From the NCBI GenBank assembly GCA_026014815.1, contig JAOZHP010000035.1, positions 1 to 36,389 of the forward strand: a stretch of 36,389 nt of DNA, in the 5' to 3' direction. Positions 15,612-23,455 of this stretch are shown one piece after another; position 1 is the stretch's first letter, and each line of letters starts with the position of its first letter. The translations under genes were made by a program, and so were the position numbers. The notes under the pieces are model-generated. The model saw only the letters and a list, made by a program, of their open reading frames with translations, was not told the DNA's origin and did no database searches. This DNA comes from Candidatus Bathyarchaeota archaeon. Lineage in GTDB: Archaea > Thermoproteota > Bathyarchaeia > TCS64.

Positions 15612-16790
15612 TCAGGACTTGGCTGTGCGTACTACTCCAACATCAATGAGTTTATCGATCTCCTTGTTAGTGTACCCGAGGCTTTGAAGCACCTCGACGG
15701 TGTCTGCTCCAAGCTCTGGAGGCAATGTCTCTATTGATGTAGGCGTCTCAGAGAACTTGATCCCTGATGCGATTGTACGATATGTGAAACCTGCAGGATG
15801 CTGCTTTTCCACGATCATCCCGCGCTCCTTGACATTTGGGTCGATGACTAACTCCTCATCTGTTTGAACCGGTGCTAATGGAATCTTCTCCGCGAGAAGG
15901 TTTGTTACCTCACTCCGGTTTCTTTTCTTGAACCAGTTTATCAGGAAATCTGAGGAGGGTTTGACATCGTCTGCCTCTACTCCGATGGTCTCGGCTAAAG
16001 CGTTTATCGCCTTCTCCCCTACAACCCGAATAGCTACATAACCATCCTTTGTCTCGTAGACGCCGTGGATGCGTGCGGAGGGTTGACGGGCTCGTTCATC
16101 AGCGGTGCTATCAGAATACAGGGTTCGCATCATGCTTAACCCCGATACGGTCATGAGTGAGTCTGTCTGTGCTACATCGATCCTTTGGCCTTTACCCGTG
16201 GTGTTTCTGTATTGCAGAGCCGCGAGGATGCTCAGAGCGCAGAAGAGCCCAGGGATAGTATCTCCTGGGCTTCCGGCGAGACATGAGGGGTCCATGGATG
16301 CCTGGCTGTTCAAGCCTCTCTTCTCACGGCTGTTGAGCCACATCCAGCCACTCATGGCTTGAGCGATTATATCGAATGAAGGTCGCTTGACGTAAGGGCC
16401 ATCCTGCCCGAAGCCCGAGATGCTAGCAAAGATGATTCCCGGGTTAACCTGTTTAAGATCCTCATATCCTATGTTTAGCCTGTCCATTACCCCGGGTCTA
16501 AAGTTCTCTACAACCACATCAGAGATCTTGACGAGTTCCTTCAGCACCTTCTTGCCTTCATCAGATTTTAGGTCAAGGACGACACTTTTCTTGTTTCGGT
16601 TCACGAACATAAAGTAAGAATTCTGTCCTTCAATCGTGGGGTATTGAGGTGAGGTTCGAGAAGCGTCACCCCATGGTGGCTCTACCTTGAAGATTTTCGC
16701 ACCCATATCTCCGAGGAGCATAGTGCAGAATGGACCCGCTAGATGCTGAGTGAGATCAACTATCCTGATGTTCTGAAGGGCAGAGGTCAA
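15612..16790 (-). CDS. Family III CoA-transferase (CaiB/BaiF type)
   Basis: The start is most likely TTG at 16790, because AGGTGA lies 4-5 nt upstream; an earlier TTG at 16808 has no such site. The protein (about 392 residues) opens with LQNIRIVDLTQHLAGPFCTMLLGDMGAKIFKVE, the family's CoA-binding region, followed by NRNKKSVVLDLKS, VENFRPGVMDRLNIGYEDL and ASISGFGQDGPY. GSPGDTIPGLFCAL contains the catalytic Asp that forms the acyl-aspartyl intermediate. It moves CoA between carboxylic acids. Pairing with the CitE-like lyase parallels known sets such as succinyl-CoA:malate or itaconate CoA-transferase with malyl- or citramalyl-CoA lyase. Confidence 0.85.
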   Translation of the reverse strand: MTSALQNIRIVDLTQHLAGPFCTMLLGDMGAKIFKVEPPWGDASRTSPQYPTIEGQNSYFMFVNRNKKSVVLDLKSDEGKKVLKELVKISDVVVENFRPGVMDRLNIGYEDLKQVNPGIIFASISGFGQDGPYVKRPSFDIIAQAMSGWMWLNSREKRGLNSQASMDPSCLAGSPGDTIPGLFCALSILAALQYRNTTGKGQRIDVAQTDSLMTVSGLSMMRTLYSDSTADERARQPSARIHGVYETKDGYVAIRVVGEKAINALAETIGVEADDVKPSSDFLINWFKKRNRSEVTNLLAEKIPLAPVQTDEELVIDPNVKERGMIVEKQHPAGFTYRTIASGIKFSETPTSIETLPPELGADTVEVLQSLGYTNKEIDKLIDVGVVRTAKS

Positions 16791-16927
16791 TGAATCACCT
16801 AATAACAAAGGCTATTTTTCGTAGTTAAGAATTTTCCAATTAAAATAATCATACCGTAAATTCAAACCTCACTTTTCTTTCGGGGAAAACGCGCGATTCT
16901 TTTATTCTGGAGCTACTATTCTGGGCT

Positions 16928-17707
16928 GTGACTCTTATCAAGGAAGGGGACGAACTCCTCCTATACATGGACAAACGGCGAACGTACAAAGTCAGGGTAG
17001 AGCAGGACAAACAGTTTCACACTCACAAGGGATTCATCAAGCTAGGGGACTTAATCGGTAAGCCGTATGGTATAACCGTCACCAGTAGCTTAGGTATCAG
17101 CTTCTACGCGTTGAAGCCGCTCATAAGAGACAGGGTTCTTAAGACGGACCGTCGGACACAGGTTCTCTACCCCAAGGATATTGGATACATTCTCTTCCAG
17201 CTTGGTATCGCCTCGGGGAGCAGAGTAGTCGAGGCTGGCACTGGAAGCGCGGCGCTCACAATGGCGCTTGCGGAGGCTGTACGCCCCGAAGGCATGATCT
17301 ACACGTATGAGATTAACGAGAAACACCAGAAGACAGCAAGGGGCAACATCGAGAAAAGTGGATTAATGCCCTACGTGGAAATGAAGCTTGGTGACATCAC
17401 TCAGGGTATCCCTGAGAAAGATGTGGACGCCGTGATACTTGACATGGCGACACCTTGGCTTGTGGTACCCCACGCTTGGGACTCGTTGGCAGGAAGCGGC
17501 GTGTTCCTCTCTTTCAGCCCTACGATAGAACAGGTGATGAAAACAGTGGACGTGTTAAATGAGCACCCATTCATCGAGATAGAGACCGTCGAGCTTATGC
17601 TCAGGGAGATCACCGTGGCTCATAACAAGACCCGGCCCAAGACACAGATGATAGGTCACTCAGGGTACCTCACCACGGCGCGTAAGGTAGTTGAACTTCT
17701 CGAATAA
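16928..17707 (+). CDS. trmI: tRNA (adenine-N1) methyltransferase TrmI, archaeal type
   Basis: 259 residues from GTG at 16928. The N-terminal beta domain (EGDELLLYMDKRRTYKVRVE, HTHKGFIKLGDLIG) is followed by RRTQVLYPKDIGYILFQLGI, then the Rossmann methyltransferase core with the S-adenosylmethionine loop VVEAGTGSAALTMALA, YTYEINEKH (acidic residue for ribose) and AVILDMATPW (catalytic-site D-x-P/T region). It makes m1A at positions 57/58 of the tRNA T loop, as in Pyrococcus TrmI. The length is typical. The leader is very short, with an AT-rich box near 16903-16912. The S66 peptidase gene follows with its own promoter. Confidence 0.9.
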   Translation: MTLIKEGDELLLYMDKRRTYKVRVEQDKQFHTHKGFIKLGDLIGKPYGITVTSSLGISFYALKPLIRDRVLKTDRRTQVLYPKDIGYILFQLGIASGSRVVEAGTGSAALTMALAEAVRPEGMIYTYEINEKHQKTARGNIEKSGLMPYVEMKLGDITQGIPEKDVDAVILDMATPWLVVPHAWDSLAGSGVFLSFSPTIEQVMKTVDVLNEHPFIEIETVELMLREITVAHNKTRPKTQMIGHSGYLTTARKVVELLE

Positions 17708-17710
17708 CCC

Positions 17711-17718
17711 TATATTTT
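17711..17718 (+). promoter_or_regulatory. TATA box for the S66 peptidase gene
   Basis: TATATTTT is centred about 24 nt upstream of the ATG at 17738, so transcription should begin at or next to the start codon (leaderless). Confidence 0.5.
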
Positions 17719-17737
17719 CAGTATACATAGATTCATC

Positions 17738-18745
17738 ATGGAACTCGTAAAGCCCAGACGGCTGAACCCAGGTGACAGCTTACGCATAGTTGCCCCCGCT
17801 AGCAACATGGTATCCCTTCCAGAGGCAACGGTTGAGATAGGTGTAAATAACCTAGAAAAACTTGGGTTCAACGTTGAGATCAGCCCCGATGTCTACAGAT
17901 CTTACAAGGGCACCGCAGGTACGCCTCGGGAGCGCGCTGTGAGCCTCATGGATGCTTTCATTGATGATTCCGTGGACGGAGTCATGTGCGTCTGGGGAGG
18001 ATACAACAGTAACGACATTCTGGCGCACTTAGACTACAACGTGTTCCGTGAGAATCCTAAGGTATTCTCAGGGTTCAGTGACATCACCATTCTCAATACT
18101 GTGCTATACACCAATGCGGGACTGGTTAACCTCAATGGCCCCGCGTTCATCACCTTCACTCGTTATTTTCTTATGCCGTGGGAGGTCGAGATCTTCAAGC
18201 AGGTAACCATGGAGGGAGACACCCCACTCGTGCTTCAGGCATCTCCAACGATGATAGATGACCCACAATTCTACTTGCACCCTGAAATCCTAGTCGAGGA
18301 GAAGCATAACCCGGGATGGAGCATTGTCAAGGATGGCAAAGCTGAGGGAAGACTCATCGGAGGGCATCTAGGTACACTTCTCTGCCTCGCTGGGACAGAG
18401 TACTGGCCAAGCCTTGAAGGACATATACTGTTCATCGAGGCAGATGAGGAAGACGGGTCACCTGCTAATGTGGCTAGGCAGCTTCGACATCTCCAGCATC
18501 TGGGAGCCTTCGATGAAGTGTCTGGTTTACTAGTGGGAAGGATACCTGAGATGCTGGGTTTGAAGGATGATAGAAGCATTGAGTCGCTGCTTAAAGATGT
18601 CTTAGTTGGCTTAGATATTCCGGTTGTGACTGGTATGGATTTCGGGCATACAAACCCAATAATGACTATTCCGGTAGGGATTATGGCTGAGATTGACACT
18701 CAGAAAAGAACGTTAACGTATCTTGAGCCATATGTTCAGGGATAA
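17738..18745 (+). CDS. S66 family serine peptidase (LD-carboxypeptidase / MccF-like)
   Basis: 335 residues. The N-terminal region has LNPGDSLRIVAPAS and ERAVSLMDAFIDDSVDGVMCVWGGYNSNDIL. The catalytic Ser is S114 in SGFSDITILN, the Glu lies in HILFIEADEED, and the His in MDFGHTNPIMTIPVG, which together are the S66 Ser-Glu-His triad. LD-carboxypeptidases recycle peptidoglycan, which archaea lack; MccF relatives instead cleave acyl-sulfamoyl or amide bonds of microcin-C-like nucleotide peptides. A detoxification or peptide-turnover role is therefore more likely here. Two T-rich tracts follow the stop. Confidence 0.85.
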   Translation: MELVKPRRLNPGDSLRIVAPASNMVSLPEATVEIGVNNLEKLGFNVEISPDVYRSYKGTAGTPRERAVSLMDAFIDDSVDGVMCVWGGYNSNDILAHLDYNVFRENPKVFSGFSDITILNTVLYTNAGLVNLNGPAFITFTRYFLMPWEVEIFKQVTMEGDTPLVLQASPTMIDDPQFYLHPEILVEEKHNPGWSIVKDGKAEGRLIGGHLGTLLCLAGTEYWPSLEGHILFIEADEEDGSPANVARQLRHLQHLGAFDEVSGLLVGRIPEMLGLKDDRSIESLLKDVLVGLDIPVVTGMDFGHTNPIMTIPVGIMAEIDTQKRTLTYLEPYVQG

Positions 18746-18762
18746 TATGGATTAATATTCGC

Positions 18763-18779
18763 TTTTTTTACTGTTTTTT
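18763..18779 (+). terminator. Double poly-T terminator
   Basis: T7 at 18763-18769 and T6 at 18774-18779, starting 18 nt after the S66 stop and without a GC hairpin, fit archaeal factor-independent termination. Confidence 0.6.
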
Positions 18780-18870
18780 ACCGGGGTATTTATGCATTTT
18801 ATTAAGAAATTGAGTTATTCTCATGAAATGTAAGAATAGTTTTTTTAATTGGTTTACTGGCGGGTTACAC

Positions 18871-18979
18871 TAGGGCTGGCTAGTGGGCGCTGGGCTCCCA
18901 AGGAACAGTAAGGTCTCCCGTTGAAAGTATTGGGCTACCGGAGCGGGACACCCCAACGGCAACGAGGGATGACAGCCTA
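18871..18979. ncRNA. Candidate structured ncRNA in the S66-M42 gap
   Basis: A GC-rich block inside an AT-rich 590-nt gap, with no ORF. A closing helix pairs TAGGGCTG (18871-18878) with CAGCCTA (18973-18979), leaving one bulged G. CCGTTG (18918-18923) pairs with CAACGG (18954-18959), and TGGG/CCCA pair around 18887-18902. Strand is uncertain: an AT-rich box at about 18839-18850 points to a plus transcript starting near 18871, whereas TATAAAAT on the minus strand (about 19005-19012) points to a minus transcript starting near 18982. It matches no SRP, RNase P or 5S motif that I can recognise. Confidence 0.4.
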
Positions 18980-19012
18980 CCACGGCCACGCTCCATTATT
19001 CACATTTTATAC

Positions 19013-19037
19013 CTGACAACCATATAAAACCTGTCAG
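19013..19037. promoter_or_regulatory. Dyad CTGACA...TGTCAG enclosing a TATA-like sequence
   Basis: A perfect 6-nt inverted repeat (CTGACA at 19013-19018, TGTCAG at 19032-19037) with CATATAAAA in the spacer. A dyad around a TATA box is a common archaeal repressor-operator layout. The target is unclear: the M42 start is 300 nt to the right, and a minus-strand TATA for the ncRNA block abuts the left arm. The remaining DNA to 19300 is AT-rich with no gene seen; ACGTGTAAC occurs twice (19043-19051 and 19080-19088). Confidence 0.35.
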
Positions 19038-19334
19038 CGTATTCACGTGTAACGATACTGTAAACTGACCCCCCAGACCGACGTGTAACTTTACTCCCTT
19101 AAAGAAAAAATCAAGCAATGAGGAACCCCAAAGAAACTATCAGTAGCTATGTTGCATAATGAAGTCAATATTGTGATATTTAGCCTATAATTCCTATTAT
19201 ATTGTTACATGAATAATGCAAAATTGAGTCCAAACACCCTCAACGTGGATTCATGATATTAAACTCGTCAAGCCTTTTCCCCACATTGGAGGATAACTCT
19301 AAAACATGGAATGCTGATCATATACGCGATTGTT

Positions 19335-20417
19335 ATGCTCGACGAACAAGCACTCGGGATTATGAAGGAACTCATGGAGGCTTTCGGTCCCTCAGGGTTC
19401 GAGAGGGAGGTAAACGCCCTCGTGAAACAATACATTGAGCCCATCGCTGATGAGGTGCTCACAGATAAGCTGGGTACAGTGGCCTTCACTCTCAAGGGTG
19501 ACGGTCCCAAGGTTCTCCTCGCGGGTCACACCGACGAGGTAGGGTTCATCATCAGCTCAATAACAAAGGAAGGATATCTCACATTCAACCAGCTAGGTGG
19601 CTGGTGGGATCAGGTTCTCCTTGCTCAACGTGTTGTGGTCCGTGGAAAGAAAGGGGACGTGCATGGGGTAATAGCCTCAAAGCCACCGCATATCCTGTCT
19701 CAAGATGAACGCAAAAAGGTTGTAGAGAAGAAGAACATGTTCATCGACATCGGTGCCTCAAGTGAGGAAGAGGTAGAGGAAGCAGGCATCAAGGTCGGTG
19801 ACCCTGTGGTGCCATGGAGCCCTTTCAGTCTGATAAACGATGATAAAATCGCGATGGCCAAGGCCTTCGACGACCGAATAGGAGCATTCGTACTTATGGA
19901 GGCTATGAGACGGATCAAGGAGAACGGTATTGCTCACCCTAACACAATCATCGGCGCCGCAACTGTACAGGAAGAAGTAGGATTGAGAGGAGCACAGACC
20001 ATCGCACATAAAGTTGAGCCAGATGTAAGCATCGTTCTTGAGGTGGATATCGCGGGTGATGTCCCTGGAATCAAACCCCACGAGGCGTTGACCAAGATGG
20101 GGAAAGGACCGGGTCTCATCACCTATGATAGAAGTATGATCCCCAACCAGCCGTTCAAGGAGTTGGTAATTGACACGGCGAAGCAGGCGCAGATCCCGTT
20201 GCAGTTGAGTCAGATGAGCGGCGGAGGCACCGACGCGGGCCGAATCCACATGGATCGCACAGGATGTCCCACAGTCGTCATCACTGTACCCACAAGGCAC
20301 ATCCACAGCCACGTTGGGATGCTAAGCCTGAAGGACACCGAGAACACAGTGCTCCTCGTCATAGAGCTCATCAAGCGACTCGACTGGGAGACCGTGGAGA
20401 GCTTTACAGCTCTTTAA
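19335..20417 (+). CDS. M42 family metallo-aminopeptidase (TET / endoglucanase M type)
   Basis: About 360 residues. The start at ATG 19335 (MLDEQALGIMKELMEAFGPSGFE) matches the usual family N-terminus; an upstream in-frame ATG at 19311 would add eight hydrophobic residues. Dinuclear-metal motifs are visible: LLAGHTDEVGF (His, Asp), AKAFDDRIGAFVL (bridging Asp), VQEEVGLRGAQ (catalytic and ligand Glu), LEVDIAGD (Asp) and TRHIHSHVGML (His). M42 enzymes form dodecameric TET particles that trim peptides released by the proteasome. The Dam-type methylase gene begins 11 nt downstream, so both are probably on one transcript. Confidence 0.9.
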   Translation: MLDEQALGIMKELMEAFGPSGFEREVNALVKQYIEPIADEVLTDKLGTVAFTLKGDGPKVLLAGHTDEVGFIISSITKEGYLTFNQLGGWWDQVLLAQRVVVRGKKGDVHGVIASKPPHILSQDERKKVVEKKNMFIDIGASSEEEVEEAGIKVGDPVVPWSPFSLINDDKIAMAKAFDDRIGAFVLMEAMRRIKENGIAHPNTIIGAATVQEEVGLRGAQTIAHKVEPDVSIVLEVDIAGDVPGIKPHEALTKMGKGPGLITYDRSMIPNQPFKELVIDTAKQAQIPLQLSQMSGGGTDAGRIHMDRTGCPTVVITVPTRHIHSHVGMLSLKDTENTVLLVIELIKRLDWETVESFTAL

Positions 20418-20428
20418 TGGTGTAACGC

Positions 20429-21241
20429 GTGAGACCTCTCCTCAAGTGGGCCGGCGGAAAACGACGCCTCGTAGAGAAAATATTGGGCTTACTGCCAAGA
20501 AGTGATGAGAGGTCTTACCATGAGCCCTTCGTGGGTGGAGGAGCAGTCTTCTTCAACTTAGAGCCAACGAGGAGCAGCATCAATGACATTAACCATCGGC
20601 TCATGAACTTTTACAGGGTCGTCAGGGACAGCCCTGATGAACTCATCGAGGTTGCTTCCCAGTATCGATACGAGAAAGAGGAGTACTATGAGAGAAGGTC
20701 AAGGTTCAATGAGATGCCGGAGGACCCGGTGGAGGACGCCGGATTGCTTCTCTACCTTAACAAGACAGGGTACAATGGACTCTACAGGGTGAACTCTAAA
20801 GGCTTGTTCAACGTGCCCTTCGGTAGGTATAAGGACCCCAGAATAGTGAACGTGGAGATGATTCATCACGCCTCCCGTCTTTTGCGTGGTGTAAATATTG
20901 TGAACACGGATTTTGGCTACATTCTGAATGAAGCTGAGGCAGGAGATCAATGCTATCTTGATCCACCTTATGTGCCTGTTAGCAAGACAGCGAGCTTTGT
21001 TGATTATTCTGTCGGTGGGTTCAAGGAGACGGACCAGGAACGACTAAGAGACATCTGTGTGAGGCTTGATGAGATGGATGTTACTTTCGTTCAGAGCAAC
21101 TCGGACACAGAACTCATCAAGAGTCTCTACAAGGACACAGGGTTCAATATCATACCTTTACGGACTAGCAGGCTCATCAGCAGTAAGGTTTCAAGCAGGG
21201 CTTCTGGGTATGAGGTCTTGATCACGAATTCTCAGGTTTGA
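20429..21241 (+). CDS. D12-class DNA N6-adenine methyltransferase (Dam family)
   Basis: 270 residues from GTG. Motif X/I region: PLLKWAGGKRRLVEKI and YHEPFVGGGAVFF (F-x-G-x-G S-adenosylmethionine loop); middle: INDINHRLMNFYRVVRD; target-recognition region: LLLYLNKTGYNGLYRVNSKGLFN, with the N-K-T-G/F-N-G-L-Y pattern of Dam-type enzymes that usually act on GATC-like sites; motif IV: YLDPPY (DPPY at 178-181). No cognate restriction endonuclease is encoded nearby, so it is an orphan methylase in this window. Its 3' end overlaps the convergent DedA-family gene by 20 nt. Confidence 0.9.
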   Translation: MRPLLKWAGGKRRLVEKILGLLPRSDERSYHEPFVGGGAVFFNLEPTRSSINDINHRLMNFYRVVRDSPDELIEVASQYRYEKEEYYERRSRFNEMPEDPVEDAGLLLYLNKTGYNGLYRVNSKGLFNVPFGRYKDPRIVNVEMIHHASRLLRGVNIVNTDFGYILNEAEAGDQCYLDPPYVPVSKTASFVDYSVGGFKETDQERLRDICVRLDEMDVTFVQSNSDTELIKSLYKDTGFNIIPLRTSRLISSKVSSRASGYEVLITNSQV

Positions 21242-21815
21242 TCTCGATATATGTGGTCCAGTCGATCTTTATCATAGCGTACATAACCAATGCGAGGAGT
21301 ACAGTTGATAGGACTCCTCCGAGTATTCCGCTGGACGCGAAGATGTCTCTGATGAACGTGTAGCTGTACTTTCCGGCATAGGCAACCGCGGCGCACATCA
21401 GCGTCTTTCCGATGAACATGGCGGTCATTGCCTTCTTCAGGTTGTACCTGAGCATACCTAACGGGATTAGGATAAGGTCATCGGGTAGTGGCAGTAATGC
21501 GAATAGAAAGATTATCCACATCCCATAGCTCTGGATGAGAAGCTTCGCCGTCTCAAGGCGTTCACCGTATTTGTCGTTGAGAATTCTCCGGCCGCCGCTG
21601 CCTATGAGATAAGCCGAGAACTCGCCTATCGTTGAACCTATACCGCAGACGAGGCCTAGTATCAAAGGGTTCAGTGTTGCGCCGAAGGCGTAGATGGTGA
21701 CAGTGAAGGGCACTGGGAAGAAGACTGTGAAGTTTCCGAACAGGCTGATCACGAATGCTCCCATGTATCCATAAGTGGATACCATCTGTGTCATCCATGC
21801 CCATAGGTCAACCAT
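21222..21815 (-). CDS. DedA/VTT-domain membrane protein (YqaA-like)
   Basis: About 197 residues. Start ATG 21815 is favoured by GGTG 6 nt upstream over GTG at 21824. The VTT/SNARE-associated core is seen in FFPVPFTVTIYAFGATLNPLILGLVCGIGSTIGEFSAYLIGSGG and in LFALLPLPDDLILIPLGMLRYNLKKAM, where the Pro/Asp-bearing re-entrant loop of DedA proteins lies. There are four to five hydrophobic segments. DedA/VTT proteins act as lipid scramblases or flippases, for example of polyprenyl-phosphate carriers, which could relate to the glycosylation evident elsewhere in the window. Confidence 0.8.
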   Translation of the reverse strand: MVDLWAWMTQMVSTYGYMGAFVISLFGNFTVFFPVPFTVTIYAFGATLNPLILGLVCGIGSTIGEFSAYLIGSGGRRILNDKYGERLETAKLLIQSYGMWIIFLFALLPLPDDLILIPLGMLRYNLKKAMTAMFIGKTLMCAAVAYAGKYSYTFIRDIFASSGILGGVLSTVLLALVMYAMIKIDWTTYIEIKPENS

Positions 21816-21850
21816 GCTCTGCACCGATTATCAATGAAAAGATGTACACT

Positions 21851-21859
21851 GTTATAAAG
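21851..21859. promoter_or_regulatory. Shared bidirectional TATA element
   Basis: GTTATAAAG contains the palindrome TTATAA. Rightward, it sits about 24 nt before the GNAT ATG (21879). Leftward, it sits 27 nt or more before the DedA starts (21824/21815). The intergenic gap is only about 60 nt, so one box may serve both genes. Confidence 0.45.
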
Positions 21860-21878
21860 ACAACAGGAAAACTAGTCC

Positions 21879-22664
21879 ATGATGATAACTGTCAGGGATG
21901 TGACAGGTGAAAACGTAGATGACCTCATCATGGTTTGCGCTGGGAGACATCTGGAAGACCTATCCATGAAACCCGGTGTAAATGCCAGAAAACAGTGGGT
22001 CAGAGACATGATGGACAAAGTAGGGCCTGTCGTGAAGGTGGCTTACATGGATGGGAAACCCGTGGCACAGATAATGTACTACCCTGAGGTCTCCATTCCT
22101 TATGATCCCTTCCCAAGGAGCGGTGTCCTCAGAATAGAGTGCATCTATAACTCGCAGCCTGACGCACGGGAAAAAGGAGTGGGCAAAGCCCTGCTTGAAG
22201 CGCTTGTCAAGGAGGCGAGGGAGGGGCTCCCCTGTATGGATTCACAGTGTAGGTTCATTGTGGCTGATGCGTTCTACGGCGGGGAAGGCATACCGATGGA
22301 TGAGTTCTACCAGCGCTATGGTTTCAATTGGATGAATGGTGAATTGATTTCGCTCATTCACGGCGAGTATGAATCAAAGAAAAAGAGAGAGTATACGGCA
22401 CTGGAGGAGGACAAGGGGAAAGCCATAATCTTCAACAACAGGAACTGCGAGTATAGCTCACACTTTGCCCAAAGAATAGAGAAAACCATCAGGGATGTAG
22501 CACCAGATTACCCGATTATCCATGTTGATCTCTGGGAGAACCCAGAGGAAGCAAAACGACGAGGAGTCACAAGTCTCATAGTAAACGCCGTGCAGGTGAA
22601 CGCCTTCATCGGTGATCTTGAAAAATTCACTGCCGAGGTGAAGGACGCCCTCGGGACTTGTTGA
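21879..22664 (+). CDS. GNAT acetyltransferase fused to a YoaP-type thioredoxin-like domain
   Basis: 261 residues. The N-terminal ~165 residues form a GNAT domain: VVKVAYMDGKPVAQIMYYP, then LRIECIYNSQPDAREKGVGKALLEALVKEA, where the R/Q-x-x-G-x-G/A-like loop (REKGVGKAL) binds the acetyl-CoA pyrophosphate. After a charged linker (ESKKKREYTALEEDKGK) comes a thioredoxin-like domain, IIFNNRNCEYSSHFAQRIE with a single Cys, and VDLWENPEEAKRRGVTSLIVNA. This two-part architecture is that of YoaP-like acetyltransferases. Substrate unknown. The 3' end overlaps the convergent TudS-like gene by 38 nt. Confidence 0.8.
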   Translation: MMITVRDVTGENVDDLIMVCAGRHLEDLSMKPGVNARKQWVRDMMDKVGPVVKVAYMDGKPVAQIMYYPEVSIPYDPFPRSGVLRIECIYNSQPDAREKGVGKALLEALVKEAREGLPCMDSQCRFIVADAFYGGEGIPMDEFYQRYGFNWMNGELISLIHGEYESKKKREYTALEEDKGKAIIFNNRNCEYSSHFAQRIEKTIRDVAPDYPIIHVDLWENPEEAKRRGVTSLIVNAVQVNAFIGDLEKFTAEVKDALGTC

Positions 22665-23151
22665 CCAGTTCTAGGAAGCCCTCGACGCCGAGTCGTTCAA
22701 CGTCCTCGTCGCTGATGACTAAGGTTTTGTTGCTTCTATCCTTCACTGCTTGAGTGAACACTCCGTCAACGTTCCCGATGAGCGTTGAGCCCTTCTCGTC
22801 GTACAGCTTTGTGTTGCCTACTCCACAGCTGGGTGATCTGGATTTTAAGATGTAGGCGTCAAGCTCTCTGAGTTGCATCAGTTTCTCATCGGCGTATCTC
22901 TTGAGTAGCTCTGTAACATCTCGCCATGTGTTCATCTGTATCGCGTGAATCTCGCCGTTTATCATGTGGAGGTTTATGGGCTCTCTTGGGACGCCCAGCC
23001 CTATATCGGCTTCGGGGCAGATGGTGACAACGTCAACGTAGGGTTTCAGCTCCTGTATGATGGGGCTGTCCTCGATCTCTCCGTTCCATCTGCATGGCTC
23101 GTATCCGAGGCATCTGCTCACTGCAACGATGGGTCTCACGCGGGTTGGCAT
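22627..23151 (-). CDS. DUF523 / TudS-like thiouracil desulfurase
   Basis: 174 residues of the DUF523 family: VAVSRCLGYEPCRWNGEIE (C14, C20), VVTICPEADIGLGVPREPI (C45) and LKSRSPSCGVG (C109). Family member TudS uses a [4Fe-4S] cluster held by three of these cysteines to remove sulfur from 2-thiouracil. Other DUF523 proteins have unknown substrates, so the precise reaction is inferred. If it is a true desulfurase it could clear thio-nucleobases released by tRNA turnover, a job that makes sense in a cell with ThiI. It lacks the extra DUF1722 domain that is sometimes fused. Confidence 0.75.
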   Translation of the reverse strand: MPTRVRPIVAVSRCLGYEPCRWNGEIEDSPIIQELKPYVDVVTICPEADIGLGVPREPINLHMINGEIHAIQMNTWRDVTELLKRYADEKLMQLRELDAYILKSRSPSCGVGNTKLYDEKGSTLIGNVDGVFTQAVKDRSNKTLVISDEDVERLGVEGFLELVNKSRGRPSPRQ

Positions 23152-23241
23152 ATTATCAACTTTCTGTCGGGGTTATTTGGATTTATCCAAGAATGTTTAA
23201 TCCAATGTGCTGGGTCACTTGTTGGTCGTAAGAGGTGTTGA

Positions 23242-23303
23242 CTGGGTGGGGGAGAAGATAGGGCTAGTCCCACCCAGACTCTAACAGGACACACGCTTAG
23301 AGT
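23242..23303. ncRNA. Two perfect back-to-back hairpins in the TudS-MFS gap
   Basis: CTGGGTGGG (23242-23250) pairs with CCCACCCAG (23269-23277). Immediately after, ACTCTAA (23278-23284) pairs with TTAGAGT (23297-23303). No T-run follows on either strand and no ORF fits, so this is a candidate small RNA or processing/attenuation element. Strand cannot be decided. The rest of the 304-nt gap shows nothing else. Confidence 0.35.
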
Positions 23304-23455
23304 GATTGAGTGACATGAAGAATAACAAAAAGGATTATGGAGTAGTGACGAATCTTTGTTCATCATCATTTTCAACCGATTTTTGGCTTGTAGACAGTTA
23401 ATTATCTTTCATTGTTGATTTATGAAAGTTAACGCTGCTGAGAGTTAAATTGAGC

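Noticed and set aside
19758..20312. 184-codon antisense ORF inside the M42 gene
   Set aside because: It mirrors a strongly conserved metallopeptidase frame and its translation has no protein-like pattern.
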